64,000 nt of DNA. Source: Tenacibaculum skagerrakense (GTDB taxonomy: Bacteria > Bacteroidota > Bacteroidia > Flavobacteriales > Flavobacteriaceae). Below the pieces are notes generated by a model that saw only the letters and a program-made list of their open reading frames with translations, was not told the origin of the DNA and ran no database searches. Of the stretch, positions 44,495 to 54,131 are shown in pieces. Made by a program: the position numbers and the translations under genes. The first letter of the stretch is position 1. Each line of letters starts with the position of its first letter. The stretch is taken from positions 62,001 through 126,000 of the forward strand of contig NZ_SLXM01000003.1 of the NCBI RefSeq assembly GCF_004345825.1, given 5' to 3'.

Positions 44495-45121
44495 ATGTTT
44501 GAAACATTAATCTCTTTTGCATTAACAACAGCTGCATTAGCTATTTCACCAGGTCCAGATAATATTTTTGTACTTACACAAAGTATAGTAAATGGCAAAA
44601 AGTTTGGTATTGCAACTGTTTTAGGATTAATAACTGGCTGTATTATTCATACAACATTAATTGCTTTTGGTGTTTCTGAAGTAATAAAAGCCAACGAAAA
44701 TATTTTCTTTATTATAAAGCTATTTGGAGCGGGGTACTTATTATATCTAGCTTATATGGTTTATAAAAGTGACGCTAAAATTGCTTTTTCAACCGAAAAT
44801 ATAGAAAAGAAGACAACGTTTCAATTATTTAAAACTGGTTTTTGGATGAATATTTTAAATCCAAAAGTTACCATTTTCTTTTTAGCATTTTTTCCACAGT
44901 TTTTATTTTCTATAACTACATCGACAGTTATACAGTTTTATGTTTTAGGAGGAATTTTTATGTTGGTTTCATTTATAATATTTTCTCTAATAGCAATTTT
45001 GGCAGGTTCTATATCAGAGTTAATTAAAAAGAATCAGAACGTAGGAGTCTATTTGAAATGGTTACAGATTATAGTTTTTGTTGGAATAGCTATTTTTATT
45101 CTTTTACCAGATTCAAAATAG
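44495..45121 (+). CDS. LysE-family amino-acid exporter
   Basis: The 208-residue inner-membrane protein has about six membrane helices. The first carries the family signature AISPGPDNIFVLTQSIVNGK. The later FWMNILNPKVTIFFLAFFPQF is also typical of LysE/RhtB proteins. These export amino acids such as lysine, threonine or homoserine; the cargo here is unknown. It starts 3 bases after pyrD. Its stop codon directly abuts the stop of the convergent bacillithiol-transferase-like gene, leaving no spacer. Confidence 0.92.
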   Translation: MFETLISFALTTAALAISPGPDNIFVLTQSIVNGKKFGIATVLGLITGCIIHTTLIAFGVSEVIKANENIFFIIKLFGAGYLLYLAYMVYKSDAKIAFSTENIEKKTTFQLFKTGFWMNILNPKVTIFFLAFFPQFLFSITTSTVIQFYVLGGIFMLVSFIIFSLIAILAGSISELIKKNQNVGVYLKWLQIIVFVGIAIFILLPDSK

Positions 45122-45649
45122 CTACCAACCCATCTTTTTAATTAAATTCTCAATATGTGCATAATGGTGATTACAATGCCATGCATAAATTCCAATATTT
45201 TCTTTTAAGGTTACTTTTTCATTACCATCAGGATGAATGAAATATTTTTCTAAATCTTCATTTGATAATAATCGTAAAAAATATACCCACTTGGCATGCA
45301 AAGCTTTTAAGGTATTTATAGATAAATATATTGGACCTTCTTTAGTATCAGAAAGCTCAGCCCATCGATCTTCATAATAGGCTTTAATAACAGGTTTATC
45401 CTCTGTTAAAGTCCATTTAAATCGAGTGTAAGAATTATGATGACTATCTGAACAATGATGTACAACCTGTCTAATTGTCCATCCACCATCTCTATAAGGC
45501 GTATCTAATTGTTGTTCAGTAAGATTATTTACAAGCTTTTCTAATCTAGTTGGAAATTCTTCTATAGTTACAATCCAACTTTTAATATTCTCTTTTTTAA
45601 TTTCGGAAGGAATTACAACTTTACCAATAGGATATTTTAAATGTTCCAT
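45122..45649 (-). CDS. YfiT-type bacillithiol transferase (DinB-like fold)
   Basis: The 175-residue protein belongs to the DinB/YfiT four-helix-bundle metalloenzymes. It starts with YPIGKVVIP and has IRQVVHHCSDSHHNSYTRFK (H64, H65) and YAWHCNHHYAHIE (H158, H161, H162 near the end), which supply the metal-binding histidines. YfiT of Bacillus joins bacillithiol to electrophiles in detoxification. The function here is inferred from the family. The gene lies 1 base after the TPR lipoprotein gene on the same strand. Confidence 0.88.
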   Translation of the reverse strand: MEHLKYPIGKVVIPSEIKKENIKSWIVTIEEFPTRLEKLVNNLTEQQLDTPYRDGGWTIRQVVHHCSDSHHNSYTRFKWTLTEDKPVIKAYYEDRWAELSDTKEGPIYLSINTLKALHAKWVYFLRLLSNEDLEKYFIHPDGNEKVTLKENIGIYAWHCNHHYAHIENLIKKMGW

Positions 45650-45650
45650 G

Positions 45651-46331
45651 CTATTTCTCGTCCGTAAGTTTTTTCAAGTTTCTCATAGAACTTCTGTTTT
45701 CAGGATTAATACTTAGCGCTTTCTTATAGCTATCGATAGCTTTAATAGTATCATTACTTTTAAGATAAGCATCACCTAAACTATCAAAGGTATTAGAACT
45801 GGTTGGATATAACTCTGTATTTATTTTGAAAACATTGATGGCTTTTTCAATTTCATCATTGTTAAGATATCGATATCCTGTTCTGTTTAAATTTCGCTCT
45901 TTAATTATAGGATTTAAACTATCTCTTTCTTGAATTTCCTTATATCCGTTTAAAGCAAGCTCATAGTTGTTGTCTTCTAAATATTCACTAGGAGTTTTTT
46001 CTCCTTTTTTTAACTTTAAAAAAGTGAATTTTTCACCTTTATGTTCCCTTTTTTCAGCTAAAACTATTTTATGTTTTTTTGTGTTAAAAATTAATTTTTC
46101 ATTTAATTCTCTTACATAAAATATGCTGTCATTTACTTTCAATGGCTTTAAATCAGAATTTCTCCAATTTAAATATAACTCTTTATCTTTAAATACAACC
46201 TCAATAACTTCATCTGCGTTGAAAAAGTAACGACCAGATGCATTGCTTATAAACTCATCGGTATTTTTTTTTGAAGTACAATTTAGTAAGAATAGTGCAC
46301 AGCAAATGCTGAATAATAGTTTGGTTTTCAT
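45651..46331 (-). CDS. TPR-containing lipoprotein
   Basis: The 226-residue product has a lipoprotein signal (MKTKLLFSICCALFLLNC, lipobox Cys at about 18). A beta-like middle part (about 30-110) precedes tetratricopeptide repeats at about 145-220 (AINVFKINTELYPTSSNTFD, AIDSYKKALSINPENRSS). TPRs mediate protein contacts, so it is probably a scaffold at the periplasmic face. It heads a two-gene operon with the YfiT-like gene, 1 base apart. Confidence 0.8.
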   Translation of the reverse strand: MKTKLLFSICCALFLLNCTSKKNTDEFISNASGRYFFNADEVIEVVFKDKELYLNWRNSDLKPLKVNDSIFYVRELNEKLIFNTKKHKIVLAEKREHKGEKFTFLKLKKGEKTPSEYLEDNNYELALNGYKEIQERDSLNPIIKERNLNRTGYRYLNNDEIEKAINVFKINTELYPTSSNTFDSLGDAYLKSNDTIKAIDSYKKALSINPENRSSMRNLKKLTDEK

Positions 46332-46553
46332 AGTAGTATTAAAAAGTAATAAAAATAAGACGAATCTAATAAAGATATGTTACATCGTAATTACTTAAAA
46401 TTTAGTAGTTGGCATAACTATTGACTTACATACATTGAATTAAGAGTGTAATAATTACTAACTTGTTGTTTTTCAATGTTTTTATAAATTAACACTTCTT
46501 TTTTATTTTAATAAAGAAAGCTATATAATGTCATATTGACAGATAATTAAGAT

Positions 46554-49010
46554 ATGAGTAGATCTAAAGTAATACATCTAGACAACTTGTCTTTACAAGA
46601 TATGTTAAATGAAGATTCTGAATTAATCCCTTTATTAACGCCTGAGGATGAGGAAATTATTAATAATGAGGATGTTCCTAATGAATTACCAATTCTTCCT
46701 TTAAGAAATACAGTGTTATTTCCAGGAGTAGTAATACCAATTACTGCAGGAAGAGATAAATCGATACAATTAATTAAAGATGCTAATAAAGGAAGTAAAA
46801 TTCTTGGAGTTGTAGCACAACGTAATAGTGAGGTTGAAGATCCAACCTTAGACGATATTTATCATACTGGAGTTGTAGCCCAAATTTTACGAGTTTTAAC
46901 TATGCCTGATGGTAATACTACTGTTATTATTCAGGGGAAAAAGCGTTTTGAAATTGAGGAGCTTATACAAGAAGAACCGTATTTAAAAGCTAGAGTTTCA
47001 GAAGCAATTGAAGAACGTACGATAGACGATCAAAAAGAATTTGATGCAATTATTGAGTCTATTAAAGAATTGGCTTTGGATGTTATCAAAGAGAATCCAA
47101 TGTTACCTTCAGAAGCGTCTTTTGCTATCAAAAACATTCAATCAAACTCATTTTTAGTCAACTTTATTTCTTCTAATATGGATTTAAGTGTTGGGCAGAA
47201 ACAGGTTTTATTAGAAAAAGATAATCTAAAGGAAAGAGCGCTTTTAACACTTAAAAACTTAGATAGAGAGTTACAAAAGCTTCAGTTACGTAATGATATT
47301 CAATCTAAAACCAGATCTGATTTAGATAAACAACAGAGAGAATATTATTTACACCAACAATTAAAAACCATTCAAGAAGAACTTGGTGGGGTATCTCATG
47401 ATCAGGAGCTTGAAGAAATGAAAGCTCAGGCTAAAAAGAAAAAATGGACGAAAGAGGTAGGAGAGACATTTGAGAAGGAGCTGAATAGATTAAAAAGAAT
47501 GAATCCTCAAATGGCAGAGTATGGTGTACAACGTAACTATTTAGAATTATTATTAGAATTGCCATGGAACGAATACTCAGAAGATAAATTCGATCTTAAA
47601 AAGGCACAAAAAATATTAGACAGAGATCATTTTGGATTAGAAAAAGTTAAACAGCGTATTATCGAGCATTTAGCGGTATTAAAGTTGAGAGGTGATATGA
47701 AATCTCCTATAATCTGTTTATACGGTCCTCCAGGTGTTGGAAAAACATCGTTAGGTAAATCAGTAGCAGAGGCTTTAGGCAGAAAGTATGTTAGAATGTC
47801 ATTAGGAGGTTTACGTGATGAAGCAGAAATTAGAGGACATAGAAAAACATACATAGGAGCTATGCCAGGTCGATTAATCCAGAATATTAAAAAAGCAGGA
47901 ACTTCTAATCCTGTATTTGTATTAGATGAAATAGATAAGTTAAGTCAGAGTCATCAAGGAGATCCGTCATCAGCAATGCTAGAGGTATTAGATCCTGAGC
48001 AAAATACGGAGTTTTACGATAATTACTTAGAAGTTGGTTATGACCTTTCTAAAGTGTTATTTATAGCAACAGCTAATAATATTAATCAAATTCCATGGGC
48101 ATTAAGAGATCGTATGGAAATAATTAATGTTACTGGATATACGATTGAAGAAAAGGTAGAAATTGCCAAAAAGTATTTAATACCAAAACAATTAAAAGAG
48201 CATGGACTAAAAGATGAACACTTAAAGTTAGGAAAAGCTCAAATAGAAAAGATTGTTGAAGGATATACTAGAGAATCGGGAGTTCGTGGTTTAGAAAAGC
48301 AAGTAGCTAAAGTAGTCCGTTTTGCTGCTAAATCTATCGCAATGGAAGATGAGTATAACGTTACGCTAACTAATGAAGATATAGAGACTATTTTGGGTCC
48401 AGCAAGGTTAGAGCGTGATAAGTATGAAAATAATGACACTGCTGGTGTTGTTACTGGTTTAGCGTGGACAAGTGTTGGTGGAGATATATTATTTATAGAA
48501 TCAATTTTATCTAAAGGAAAAGGAAATCTTTCTATTACAGGTAATTTAGGTACTGTAATGAAAGAGTCTTCTACGATTGCAATGAAGTATATCAAATCTA
48601 ATGCTGAGTTGTTTGGAATCAACCCAGAAATAATTGATAATTATGATGTACATATTCATGTTCCTGAAGGTGCTACACCTAAAGATGGACCTAGTGCAGG
48701 AATTACAATGTTGACTTCTTTAGTCTCAGTTTTTACCCAACGAAAAGTAAAAAATAAATTAGCAATGACTGGTGAAATTACGTTACGAGGAAAAGTATTA
48801 CCAGTTGGCGGAATAAAAGAGAAAATATTAGCAGCAAAAAGAGCTAATATCAAAGAAATTATTTTGTGTGCTGAGAATAAAAGAGATATTGACGAAATTA
48901 AAGAAAGTTATTTAAAAGGATTGAAATTCCATTATGTGACTGAAATGAGTGAAGTAATTGATATCGCACTTACAAAGCAAAAAGTAAAGAATGCTAAGAA
49001 ATTAGATTAA
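46554..49010 (+). CDS. lon: ATP-dependent protease Lon
   Basis: The 818-residue cytoplasmic protease degrades misfolded and regulatory proteins. The N-terminal LON substrate domain (about 40-235; [19 protein letters not shown]) is followed by a coiled coil and the AAA+ module with Walker [10 protein letters not shown] and FVLDEIDKL. The C-terminal protease domain holds the catalytic dyad S714 (DGPSAGITM) and K757 ([12 protein letters not shown]). That is 43 residues apart, as in E. coli (S679, K722). An N-terminal extension of about 35 acidic residues precedes the LON domain. No TAnnTTTG box is evident upstream, so a heat-shock or other type of promoter is possible. Confidence 0.97.
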   Translation: MSRSKVIHLDNLSLQDMLNEDSELIPLLTPEDEEIINNEDVPNELPILPLRNTVLFPGVVIPITAGRDKSIQLIKDANKGSKILGVVAQRNSEVEDPTLDDIYHTGVVAQILRVLTMPDGNTTVIIQGKKRFEIEELIQEEPYLKARVSEAIEERTIDDQKEFDAIIESIKELALDVIKENPMLPSEASFAIKNIQSNSFLVNFISSNMDLSVGQKQVLLEKDNLKERALLTLKNLDRELQKLQLRNDIQSKTRSDLDKQQREYYLHQQLKTIQEELGGVSHDQELEEMKAQAKKKKWTKEVGETFEKELNRLKRMNPQMAEYGVQRNYLELLLELPWNEYSEDKFDLKKAQKILDRDHFGLEKVKQRIIEHLAVLKLRGDMKSPIICLYGPPGVGKTSLGKSVAEALGRKYVRMSLGGLRDEAEIRGHRKTYIGAMPGRLIQNIKKAGTSNPVFVLDEIDKLSQSHQGDPSSAMLEVLDPEQNTEFYDNYLEVGYDLSKVLFIATANNINQIPWALRDRMEIINVTGYTIEEKVEIAKKYLIPKQLKEHGLKDEHLKLGKAQIEKIVEGYTRESGVRGLEKQVAKVVRFAAKSIAMEDEYNVTLTNEDIETILGPARLERDKYENNDTAGVVTGLAWTSVGGDILFIESILSKGKGNLSITGNLGTVMKESSTIAMKYIKSNAELFGINPEIIDNYDVHIHVPEGATPKDGPSAGITMLTSLVSVFTQRKVKNKLAMTGEITLRGKVLPVGGIKEKILAAKRANIKEIILCAENKRDIDEIKESYLKGLKFHYVTEMSEVIDIALTKQKVKNAKKLD

Positions 49011-49014
49011 TAGA

Positions 49015-49042
49015 GAGCCTCACATTTGTGAGGCTTTTTTAT
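49015..49042 (+). terminator. terminator of lon
   Basis: AGCCTCACA (49016-49024) and TGTGAGGCT (49027-49035) form a 9-base stem followed by TTTTT. It may also slow the convergent SDR gene. Confidence 0.85.
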
Positions 49043-49043
49043 T

Positions 49044-49772
49044 TTACGAATCTCTTAAATCTATAGTTTTTCCGTTTTTTAATTTGCTTTTAGTATCTAA
49101 ATCAAAAATACGGAGTGCTACAAATTCGGGTGTGTATAATTCTTTGTTTTCCTTTAAATCGATAAAACGCTGCACATTTTTAAAGTCGGAAACAGAAGTG
49201 TTACGTATTTGAGTTTGCATATTAGTATCAACAACTCCAGGACGAATTCCATAAGCTTTTACACCGTTTTTTAATTCACTTTGTTCTTGTGCTATGGTTG
49301 CTGTCATCATGTCAATAGCAGCTTTTGAACTACAATAAACGCTCCAACCACTATATGGTTTAGTTGCTGCTCCCGATGAAATAGAAATTATTTGTTTTTT
49401 ACAATCTGTTTCTGAAAGTTTATCAATAAATAAACCAGATAAGACTAAAGGGATAGTTGTGTTTAATAAAATTGATTGATGAATATCATCAGATGGAATG
49501 GTTTCTAAATTACCAATTTTTCCTAGCCTTCCAGCATTATTAACTAACGTTATTGATGCAGGATTTAATTCTTTAATTTCTTCTAAAAGTTTAGTAAAGC
49601 TATTAGTTGCAGACTTAATATCGGATAAATCAATAGCTATTTCTTTTAGGTTTTTATTTTCTGTAATTGATCGAGAAAGAGTAAAAACTATATACTTTTC
49701 TTCGGCATACTTATTAGCCAATGCAAATCCTATTCCTTTACTTCCTCCTGTTATAATTACAATATTACTCAC
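49044..49772 (-). CDS. short-chain dehydrogenase/reductase
   Basis: The 242-residue NAD(P)-dependent oxidoreductase has the cofactor motif TGGSKGIGFALA, the NNAG motif (LVNNAGRLG) and the catalytic YxxxK (SVYCSSKAA), with the preceding Ser in ISISSGAA. The sequence is close in pattern to benzil reductase/sepiapterin-reductase-like SDRs. The substrate is not known. Its start overlaps the end of the glycosyltransferase gene by 8 bases. It ends the operon that begins with def. Confidence 0.88.
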   Translation of the reverse strand: MSNIVIITGGSKGIGFALANKYAEEKYIVFTLSRSITENKNLKEIAIDLSDIKSATNSFTKLLEEIKELNPASITLVNNAGRLGKIGNLETIPSDDIHQSILLNTTIPLVLSGLFIDKLSETDCKKQIISISSGAATKPYSGWSVYCSSKAAIDMMTATIAQEQSELKNGVKAYGIRPGVVDTNMQTQIRNTSVSDFKNVQRFIDLKENKELYTPEFVALRIFDLDTKSKLKNGKTIDLRDS

Positions 49773-50856
49773 TAAGTAGTTTTTTATACAAATCTAATGT
49801 TTCGTTTACAGTTCTTTCAATGCTATACACATTTAAGATTCTGTTTTTAGCATTTTTACCCATTTGTTTACACAATACTGAATCATTAGCTAATTTTGAA
49901 ATTGCTTTTCCAATTGCTTTAGAATCTTTTAAAGGAACTACAATACCAGAGTTTTCATCAATAAGTTCTGTGCATCCACCAGCATTGGTCATAATAATAG
50001 GTTTACCTATACTCATGGCTTCACTAATTGCTCTTCCAAAACCTTCACTTAAAGAAGTTTGAACATACATATCACAACCGGCAAGTAAATTAGGAACATC
50101 ATTTCGTTTTCCTAAAACATGAATACGATTACTAATCTTACTATTTTTTCTGATACTATCTATGTGTGGAGCGTCTGTATTTTCTCCTATTAACACATAA
50201 TGAATTTCTTTTTCAGAATCTAAAAAATTAGAAGATTCTAAGAAATACCTAGTTCCTTTTACTTTTCTATGATTTCCTATAGAACACACAACAACAGCAT
50301 CTTCTGGAATTCCAATTTGTGTGTAATCAAAGGATTTTACGTCAGAAAACCACTCAGAACTATATCCTTTAAAGATGCGAATAGCTTTTTGTTTATGTTT
50401 GCCGAAAAGTTGCTTTTTTACATGGTTGTAAACAAAATTACTATTACCAATAATTGCATCAATCCTAGGGTTTAAATAGGTCAAATAAGAACTTGGATCG
50501 TACCAGTGTAAACTTACAGAACCAAAGTAAATAACTGTTTTAACTTCAGGGTGTTTACGTAATGCTATTAATCCACTTCTAGCAGCTTTTCCGCTAATAA
50601 AATGGACTAGATCAATAGTATGTTGAATTATTAATTCTGAAAAGGCTTCTTGATATTCAGCATCTATTTTTTTCTTAGGATATACATCTAAAAATGTAGC
50701 ATTTGGGTTTTGTGAAGAAATAAACTCACGAACATCATCTGTAATTGGACCAATTAAGTAAATATGTACACCTTTTTCTTTAAGACCAAGAAATAAAGCA
50801 ACTTGAGCAATTTGGGTGTTTAAATTACCACCACCTAAAACAAACAGTACATTCAT
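49765..50856 (-). CDS. glycosyltransferase family 4
   Basis: The 363-residue GT-B enzyme has N-terminal FVLGGGNLNTQIAQ and C-terminal donor-site motifs VCSIGNHRKVKGT, IHVLGKRNDVPNL and the retaining EX7E signature in EGFGRAISEAMSIGKPI. It transfers a sugar from a nucleotide donor to an unknown acceptor, probably in envelope glycan synthesis. It lies between mazG (5-base gap) and the SDR gene (8-base overlap), a housekeeping operon that gives no hint of the substrate. Confidence 0.9.
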   Translation of the reverse strand: MNVLFVLGGGNLNTQIAQVALFLGLKEKGVHIYLIGPITDDVREFISSQNPNATFLDVYPKKKIDAEYQEAFSELIIQHTIDLVHFISGKAARSGLIALRKHPEVKTVIYFGSVSLHWYDPSSYLTYLNPRIDAIIGNSNFVYNHVKKQLFGKHKQKAIRIFKGYSSEWFSDVKSFDYTQIGIPEDAVVVCSIGNHRKVKGTRYFLESSNFLDSEKEIHYVLIGENTDAPHIDSIRKNSKISNRIHVLGKRNDVPNLLAGCDMYVQTSLSEGFGRAISEAMSIGKPIIMTNAGGCTELIDENSGIVVPLKDSKAIGKAISKLANDSVLCKQMGKNAKNRILNVYSIERTVNETLDLYKKLLSE

Positions 50857-50861
50857 GTTAT

Positions 50862-51644
50862 TTACTTAAAAAATGCTTTGGACTCATTCCAAAACACATC
50901 CATTTCAGCTAAACTCATATCCGATAACTCTTTTCCAATTTCTTTAGCTTTACTTTCCAGATATTGAAAACGACTGATAAATTTTTTATTAGTTCGCTCT
51001 AAGGCATTTTCTGGGTTTACTTTAATGAATCGTGCGTAGTTAATCATTGAAAAGAGTACATCTCCAAATTCTTTTTCTATGTTTTGTTGATTTCCTTTTT
51101 CAATTTCTTCATTCAGTTCATTTAATTCTTCCTGAACTTTCTCCCAAACTTGGTGTGGTTCTTCCCAATCAAAACCAACTCCAGCAACTTTATCTTGTAT
51201 TCTATTTGCTTTTACCAATGCAGGTAAGCTTTTAGGAACACCTTCTAAAACAGATTTTTTCCCCTCTTTAAGCTTTAGTTTTTCCCAATTTCTTTTGACA
51301 TCTTCTTCGTTTTCAACAGAAACATCGCCATAAATATGTGGATGTCGTTCAATAAGTTTGTCAGAAATTGCATTGGCAATATCAGCAATATCGAAAGCTT
51401 TTTTCTCGCTTCCTATTTTTGCATAAAAAACGATGTGCAAAAGCACATCGCCTAATTCTTTTTTTAATTCTTCTAAGTCGTTATCTAAAATAGCGTCTCC
51501 TAATTCGTAAACCTCTTCAATAGTCAAATGACGTAAGCTTTCTAGTGTTTGTTTTTTATCCCAAGGGCACTTTTCTCGTAAATCGTCCATGATATCTAAA
51601 AGACGATTGAAAGCTTCTAATTGTTGTTTACGAGTGTTTAACAT
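50862..51644 (-). CDS. mazG: nucleoside triphosphate pyrophosphohydrolase MazG
   Basis: The 260-residue protein has two MazG-type helical domains. The first has RLLDIMDDLREKCPWDKKQT and the EExxE-type metal site TIEEVYELGDAI with ELKKELGDVLLH. The second has VQEELNELNEEIEKG and EKEFGDVLFSMINYARF. MazG removes non-canonical or excess nucleoside triphosphates. Length matches the family. Spacings are 3 bases to the DUF5606 gene and 5 bases to the glycosyltransferase gene. Confidence 0.95.
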   Translation of the reverse strand: MLNTRKQQLEAFNRLLDIMDDLREKCPWDKKQTLESLRHLTIEEVYELGDAILDNDLEELKKELGDVLLHIVFYAKIGSEKKAFDIADIANAISDKLIERHPHIYGDVSVENEEDVKRNWEKLKLKEGKKSVLEGVPKSLPALVKANRIQDKVAGVGFDWEEPHQVWEKVQEELNELNEEIEKGNQQNIEKEFGDVLFSMINYARFIKVNPENALERTNKKFISRFQYLESKAKEIGKELSDMSLAEMDVFWNESKAFFK

Positions 51645-51647
51645 ATG

Positions 51648-52070
51648 CTATTCTTCTTCGTCAGTAGTAACTTCTTCCTGAATTAAAGTAGAGAAGTCAA
51701 AATTAGCTTTAGCTAAAATATTATACCACTGAATTACTTTCTTAATATTTGAAGTATATACTCTTTCATCATCATAATCAGGTAATACTTCAGCAAAGTA
51801 TGCTGTTAACTTTGCTGCACTTTCTTTATGAGAAATAGCTTCTTTACCACCTTCTTTATCAGCAATATTTTTAAATACTTGTGCTAAAGGAATATCTTCA
51901 GCATAGGTAAAAATAGCAATGTTTTCTAATAAGCTTACATTATGAGTAGCCGTTATTGGCATACGCTTATCTTCTAATAATGATTTTACAATTACACCAC
52001 TTTTTGTTTGTGATAAAATTTCAAATAAACCAGGTTTTCCTGCTACTGCTATAATTTTACTAAATTCCAT
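51648..52070 (-). CDS. DUF5606 domain protein
   Basis: The 140-residue soluble protein is the DUF5606 family conserved in Bacteroidetes. Typical segments are KIIAVAGKPGLFEILSQTKS, NVSLLENIAIFTYAED and IKKVIQWYNILAKANF. Its start looks like a small beta domain, followed by helices. No function is established. Its place between def and mazG suggests a housekeeping role. The C-terminus is acidic (EEVTTDEEE). Confidence 0.88.
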   Translation of the reverse strand: MEFSKIIAVAGKPGLFEILSQTKSGVIVKSLLEDKRMPITATHNVSLLENIAIFTYAEDIPLAQVFKNIADKEGGKEAISHKESAAKLTAYFAEVLPDYDDERVYTSNIKKVIQWYNILAKANFDFSTLIQEEVTTDEEE

Positions 52071-52078
52071 GTATATAA

Positions 52079-52663
52079 TTATCTTTTTAAGTTAGGAAAG
52101 CGCATTCTGTAATCTGCATTAATCTTTCCTTTTGAAATATTTTCTAATTTTTTCTTGATTAATCTTTTCTTAAGAGAAGAAAGTTTATCGGTAAATAAAA
52201 CACCTTCAATATGGTCGTATTCATGTTGAAAAACTCTAGCAGCTAAACCAGATAAAACTTCGGTCTTCTTTTCAAAATTTTCGTCTTGATATTCAATGGT
52301 TATAGTAGGTTTTCTCCATACATCTTCACGTATATCAGGAATACTTAAACAACCTTCGTTAAAAACCCATTCTTCACCCTCTTCTTCAAGAATTTTTGCA
52401 TTAATAAACACACGATTAAAACCTTCTAAAACTTTACGCTCATCATCACTTAAATCTTCATCACCAGCAAAAGGTGATGCATCAATAACAAATAAACGAA
52501 TGTCTTTTCCGATTTGTGGAGCTGCTAAACCAACACCAGAAGCATTGTACATCGTCTCTTTCATGGTAGCAATCAGTTCTGTAAGGTTAGGGTAATCTTT
52601 ATCGATTTCCTTTCCAACCTTTCTAAGAACAGGATCGCCATAAGCAACAATTGGTAAAACCAT
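52079..52663 (-). CDS. def: peptide deformylase
   Basis: The 194-residue metalloenzyme removes the formyl group from new proteins. All three motifs are present: GVGLAAPQIG (43-52), EGCLSIP with metal ligand C105, and QHEYDHIEG with ligands H147 and H151 and catalytic E148. A short acidic insert (GDEDLSDDERK, about 67-77) is typical of type I enzymes in this phylum. It is the first gene of an operon with DUF5606, mazG, the glycosyltransferase and the SDR gene. A TACTTTTG box lies just upstream. fmt, its functional partner, is elsewhere in the window. Confidence 0.97.
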   Translation of the reverse strand: MVLPIVAYGDPVLRKVGKEIDKDYPNLTELIATMKETMYNASGVGLAAPQIGKDIRLFVIDASPFAGDEDLSDDERKVLEGFNRVFINAKILEEEGEEWVFNEGCLSIPDIREDVWRKPTITIEYQDENFEKKTEVLSGLAARVFQHEYDHIEGVLFTDKLSSLKKRLIKKKLENISKGKINADYRMRFPNLKR

Positions 52664-52689
52664 AAATAAATTATTTTTTTAAACGCATG

Positions 52690-52697
52690 CAAAAGTA
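52690..52697 (-). promoter_or_regulatory. -7 box for the def operon
   Basis: TACTTTTG on the minus strand matches TAnnTTTG and gives a leader of about 20 bases. It lies just after the ruvX stop. Confidence 0.5.
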
Positions 52698-52720
52698 CAA
52701 ATAACGTTTATTTCTTTAAA

Positions 52721-53131
52721 TTATTTGTTGTACAAATATGATTGAAGAATTATGGTAGCACTAATTTCATCAACTAATGCTTTATTTCTTCGTTGTTTCT
52801 TTTTCAAACCACCGTCAATCATTGTTTGAAAAGCCATCTTAGAGGTAAAACGTTCATCTATACGCTGAACGGGTACAGTTGGGATCTCTTTAGTTAATTT
52901 TTCAAGAAAAGGTAGGATAAGTTGTTCGCTTTCACTGTCGGTATTATCCATTTGCTTTGGTTTTCCAACAATAAATAATTCTACGTTTTCTTTAGAGATA
53001 TAATCTTTTAAAAATGAAATTAATTCTTCTGTAGGAACAGTTGTTAATCCAGAAGCTATAATCTGTAATTCATCTGTAACAGCAATTCCTGTTCGTTTTA
53101 ATCCAAAATCTATAGCAAGTATTCGTGCCAA
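52721..53131 (-). CDS. ruvX: putative pre-16S rRNA nuclease / Holliday junction resolvase-like RuvX (YqgF)
   Basis: The 136-residue RNase H-fold protein carries the conserved metal-binding pattern: LAIDFGLKRTGIAV with D7, FIVGKPKQMDNTDS in the middle, and RIDERFTSKMA with D and E. YqgF takes part in maturation of the 16S rRNA 5' end. The YqgF/RuvX length is normal. It has its own TATTTTTG box and precedes the def operon promoter. Confidence 0.93.
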   Translation of the reverse strand: MARILAIDFGLKRTGIAVTDELQIIASGLTTVPTEELISFLKDYISKENVELFIVGKPKQMDNTDSESEQLILPFLEKLTKEIPTVPVQRIDERFTSKMAFQTMIDGGLKKKQRRNKALVDEISATIILQSYLYNK

Positions 53132-53147
53132 ATTATTTTATTTTTTG

Positions 53148-53155
53148 CAAAAATA
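53148..53155 (-). promoter_or_regulatory. -7 box for ruvX
   Basis: TATTTTTG on the minus strand matches TAnnTTTG, about 17 bases upstream of the ruvX ATG. Confidence 0.45.
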
Positions 53156-53225
53156 CTCATTTTAAACAAGGAATCGTTTTCTGTTTAAAAAATGTATTTT
53201 CGCTATTCAAAAATAGATACTAATT

Positions 53226-53233
53226 TATATTTG
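53226..53233 (+). promoter_or_regulatory. -7 box for dapD
   Basis: TATATTTG is a perfect -7 element; the predicted leader before the ATG at 53251 is about 11 bases. No clear -33 TTG. Confidence 0.55.
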
Positions 53234-53250
53234 CTTAAAATATTTTAATA

Positions 53251-54066
53251 ATGACAGAGATTCGTTCAATCATAGAGAAAGCTTGGGATAACCGAGAAAT
53301 GTTAAAAGAAGAAGAAACTATAGCTGCAATTAGAAATGTTGTTGACTTGTTAGATTTAGGAGAATTACGAGTAGCAGAGCCAACAGCTGACGGATGGCAA
53401 GTGAATGAATGGGTAAAGAAAGCCGTTGTTTTATACTTTCCAATTCAAAAAATGGAAACGTTGGAAGCAGGAATCTTTGAATATCACGATAAAATCCCTT
53501 TAAAAAGAAACTATCAAGAAAAAGGAATTAGAGTTGTACCAAATGCAGTAGCACGTCATGGAGCATATATTTCTGCTGGAACGATTTTAATGCCAAGTTA
53601 TGTAAACATCGGTGCTTATGTTGATGAAGGAACAATGGTTGATACATGGGCAACAGTAGGTTCTTGTGCACAAATTGGAAAAAATGTTCACTTATCAGGA
53701 GGTGTTGGTATTGGTGGAGTTTTAGAGCCTTTACAAGCTGCTCCTGTAATTATTGAAGACAATGCTTTCATTGGATCACGTTGTATTGTAGTAGAAGGTG
53801 TTAAAGTAGAAAAGGAAGCAGTTTTAGGTGCAAACGTAGTGTTAACAGCTTCTACAAAAATTATTGATGTTACAGGTGATGAACCAGTTGAAATGAAAGG
53901 AATAGTTCCTGCTCGTTCTGTGGTGATTCCTGGAAGTTATACAAAGAAATTTGCTGCAGGAGAGTACAATGTACCATGTGCCTTAATTATTGGTAAACGT
54001 AAAGAAAGTACAAATAAGAAAACATCGTTAAACGATGCGTTAAGAGAATACGACGTAGCCGTTTAA
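53251..54066 (+). CDS. dapD: tetrahydrodipicolinate N-succinyltransferase
   Basis: The 271-residue enzyme transfers succinyl from succinyl-CoA to tetrahydrodipicolinate in lysine and diaminopimelate synthesis. A helical N-terminal domain (1-100) is followed by a left-handed beta helix with hexapeptide repeats (PSYVNIGAYVDEGTMVDTWA, SCAQIGKNVHLSGGVGIGGV). The C-terminal segment VPARSVVIPGSY is also conserved. It is monocistronic, with a -7 box upstream and a terminator hairpin downstream. It indicates the succinylase branch of the pathway. Confidence 0.97.
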   Translation: MTEIRSIIEKAWDNREMLKEEETIAAIRNVVDLLDLGELRVAEPTADGWQVNEWVKKAVVLYFPIQKMETLEAGIFEYHDKIPLKRNYQEKGIRVVPNAVARHGAYISAGTILMPSYVNIGAYVDEGTMVDTWATVGSCAQIGKNVHLSGGVGIGGVLEPLQAAPVIIEDNAFIGSRCIVVEGVKVEKEAVLGANVVLTASTKIIDVTGDEPVEMKGIVPARSVVIPGSYTKKFAAGEYNVPCALIIGKRKESTNKKTSLNDALREYDVAV

Positions 54067-54094
54067 AAGATTCATAGTTAAATATATTTCCAAA

Positions 54095-54130
54095 GAGACC
54101 GAATATAGTTTTATATTTGGTCTCTTTTTG
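54095..54130 (+). terminator. terminator of dapD with a -7 box embedded in its 3' arm
   Basis: AGAGACC-AATATA and TATATT-GGTCTCT, with one mismatch, enclose a short loop and are followed by TTTTTG. The 3' arm contains a perfect -7 element TATATTTG (54112-54119), whose transcript would begin near 54126, just before the ATG at 54132. Confidence 0.75.
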
Positions 54131-54131
54131 T

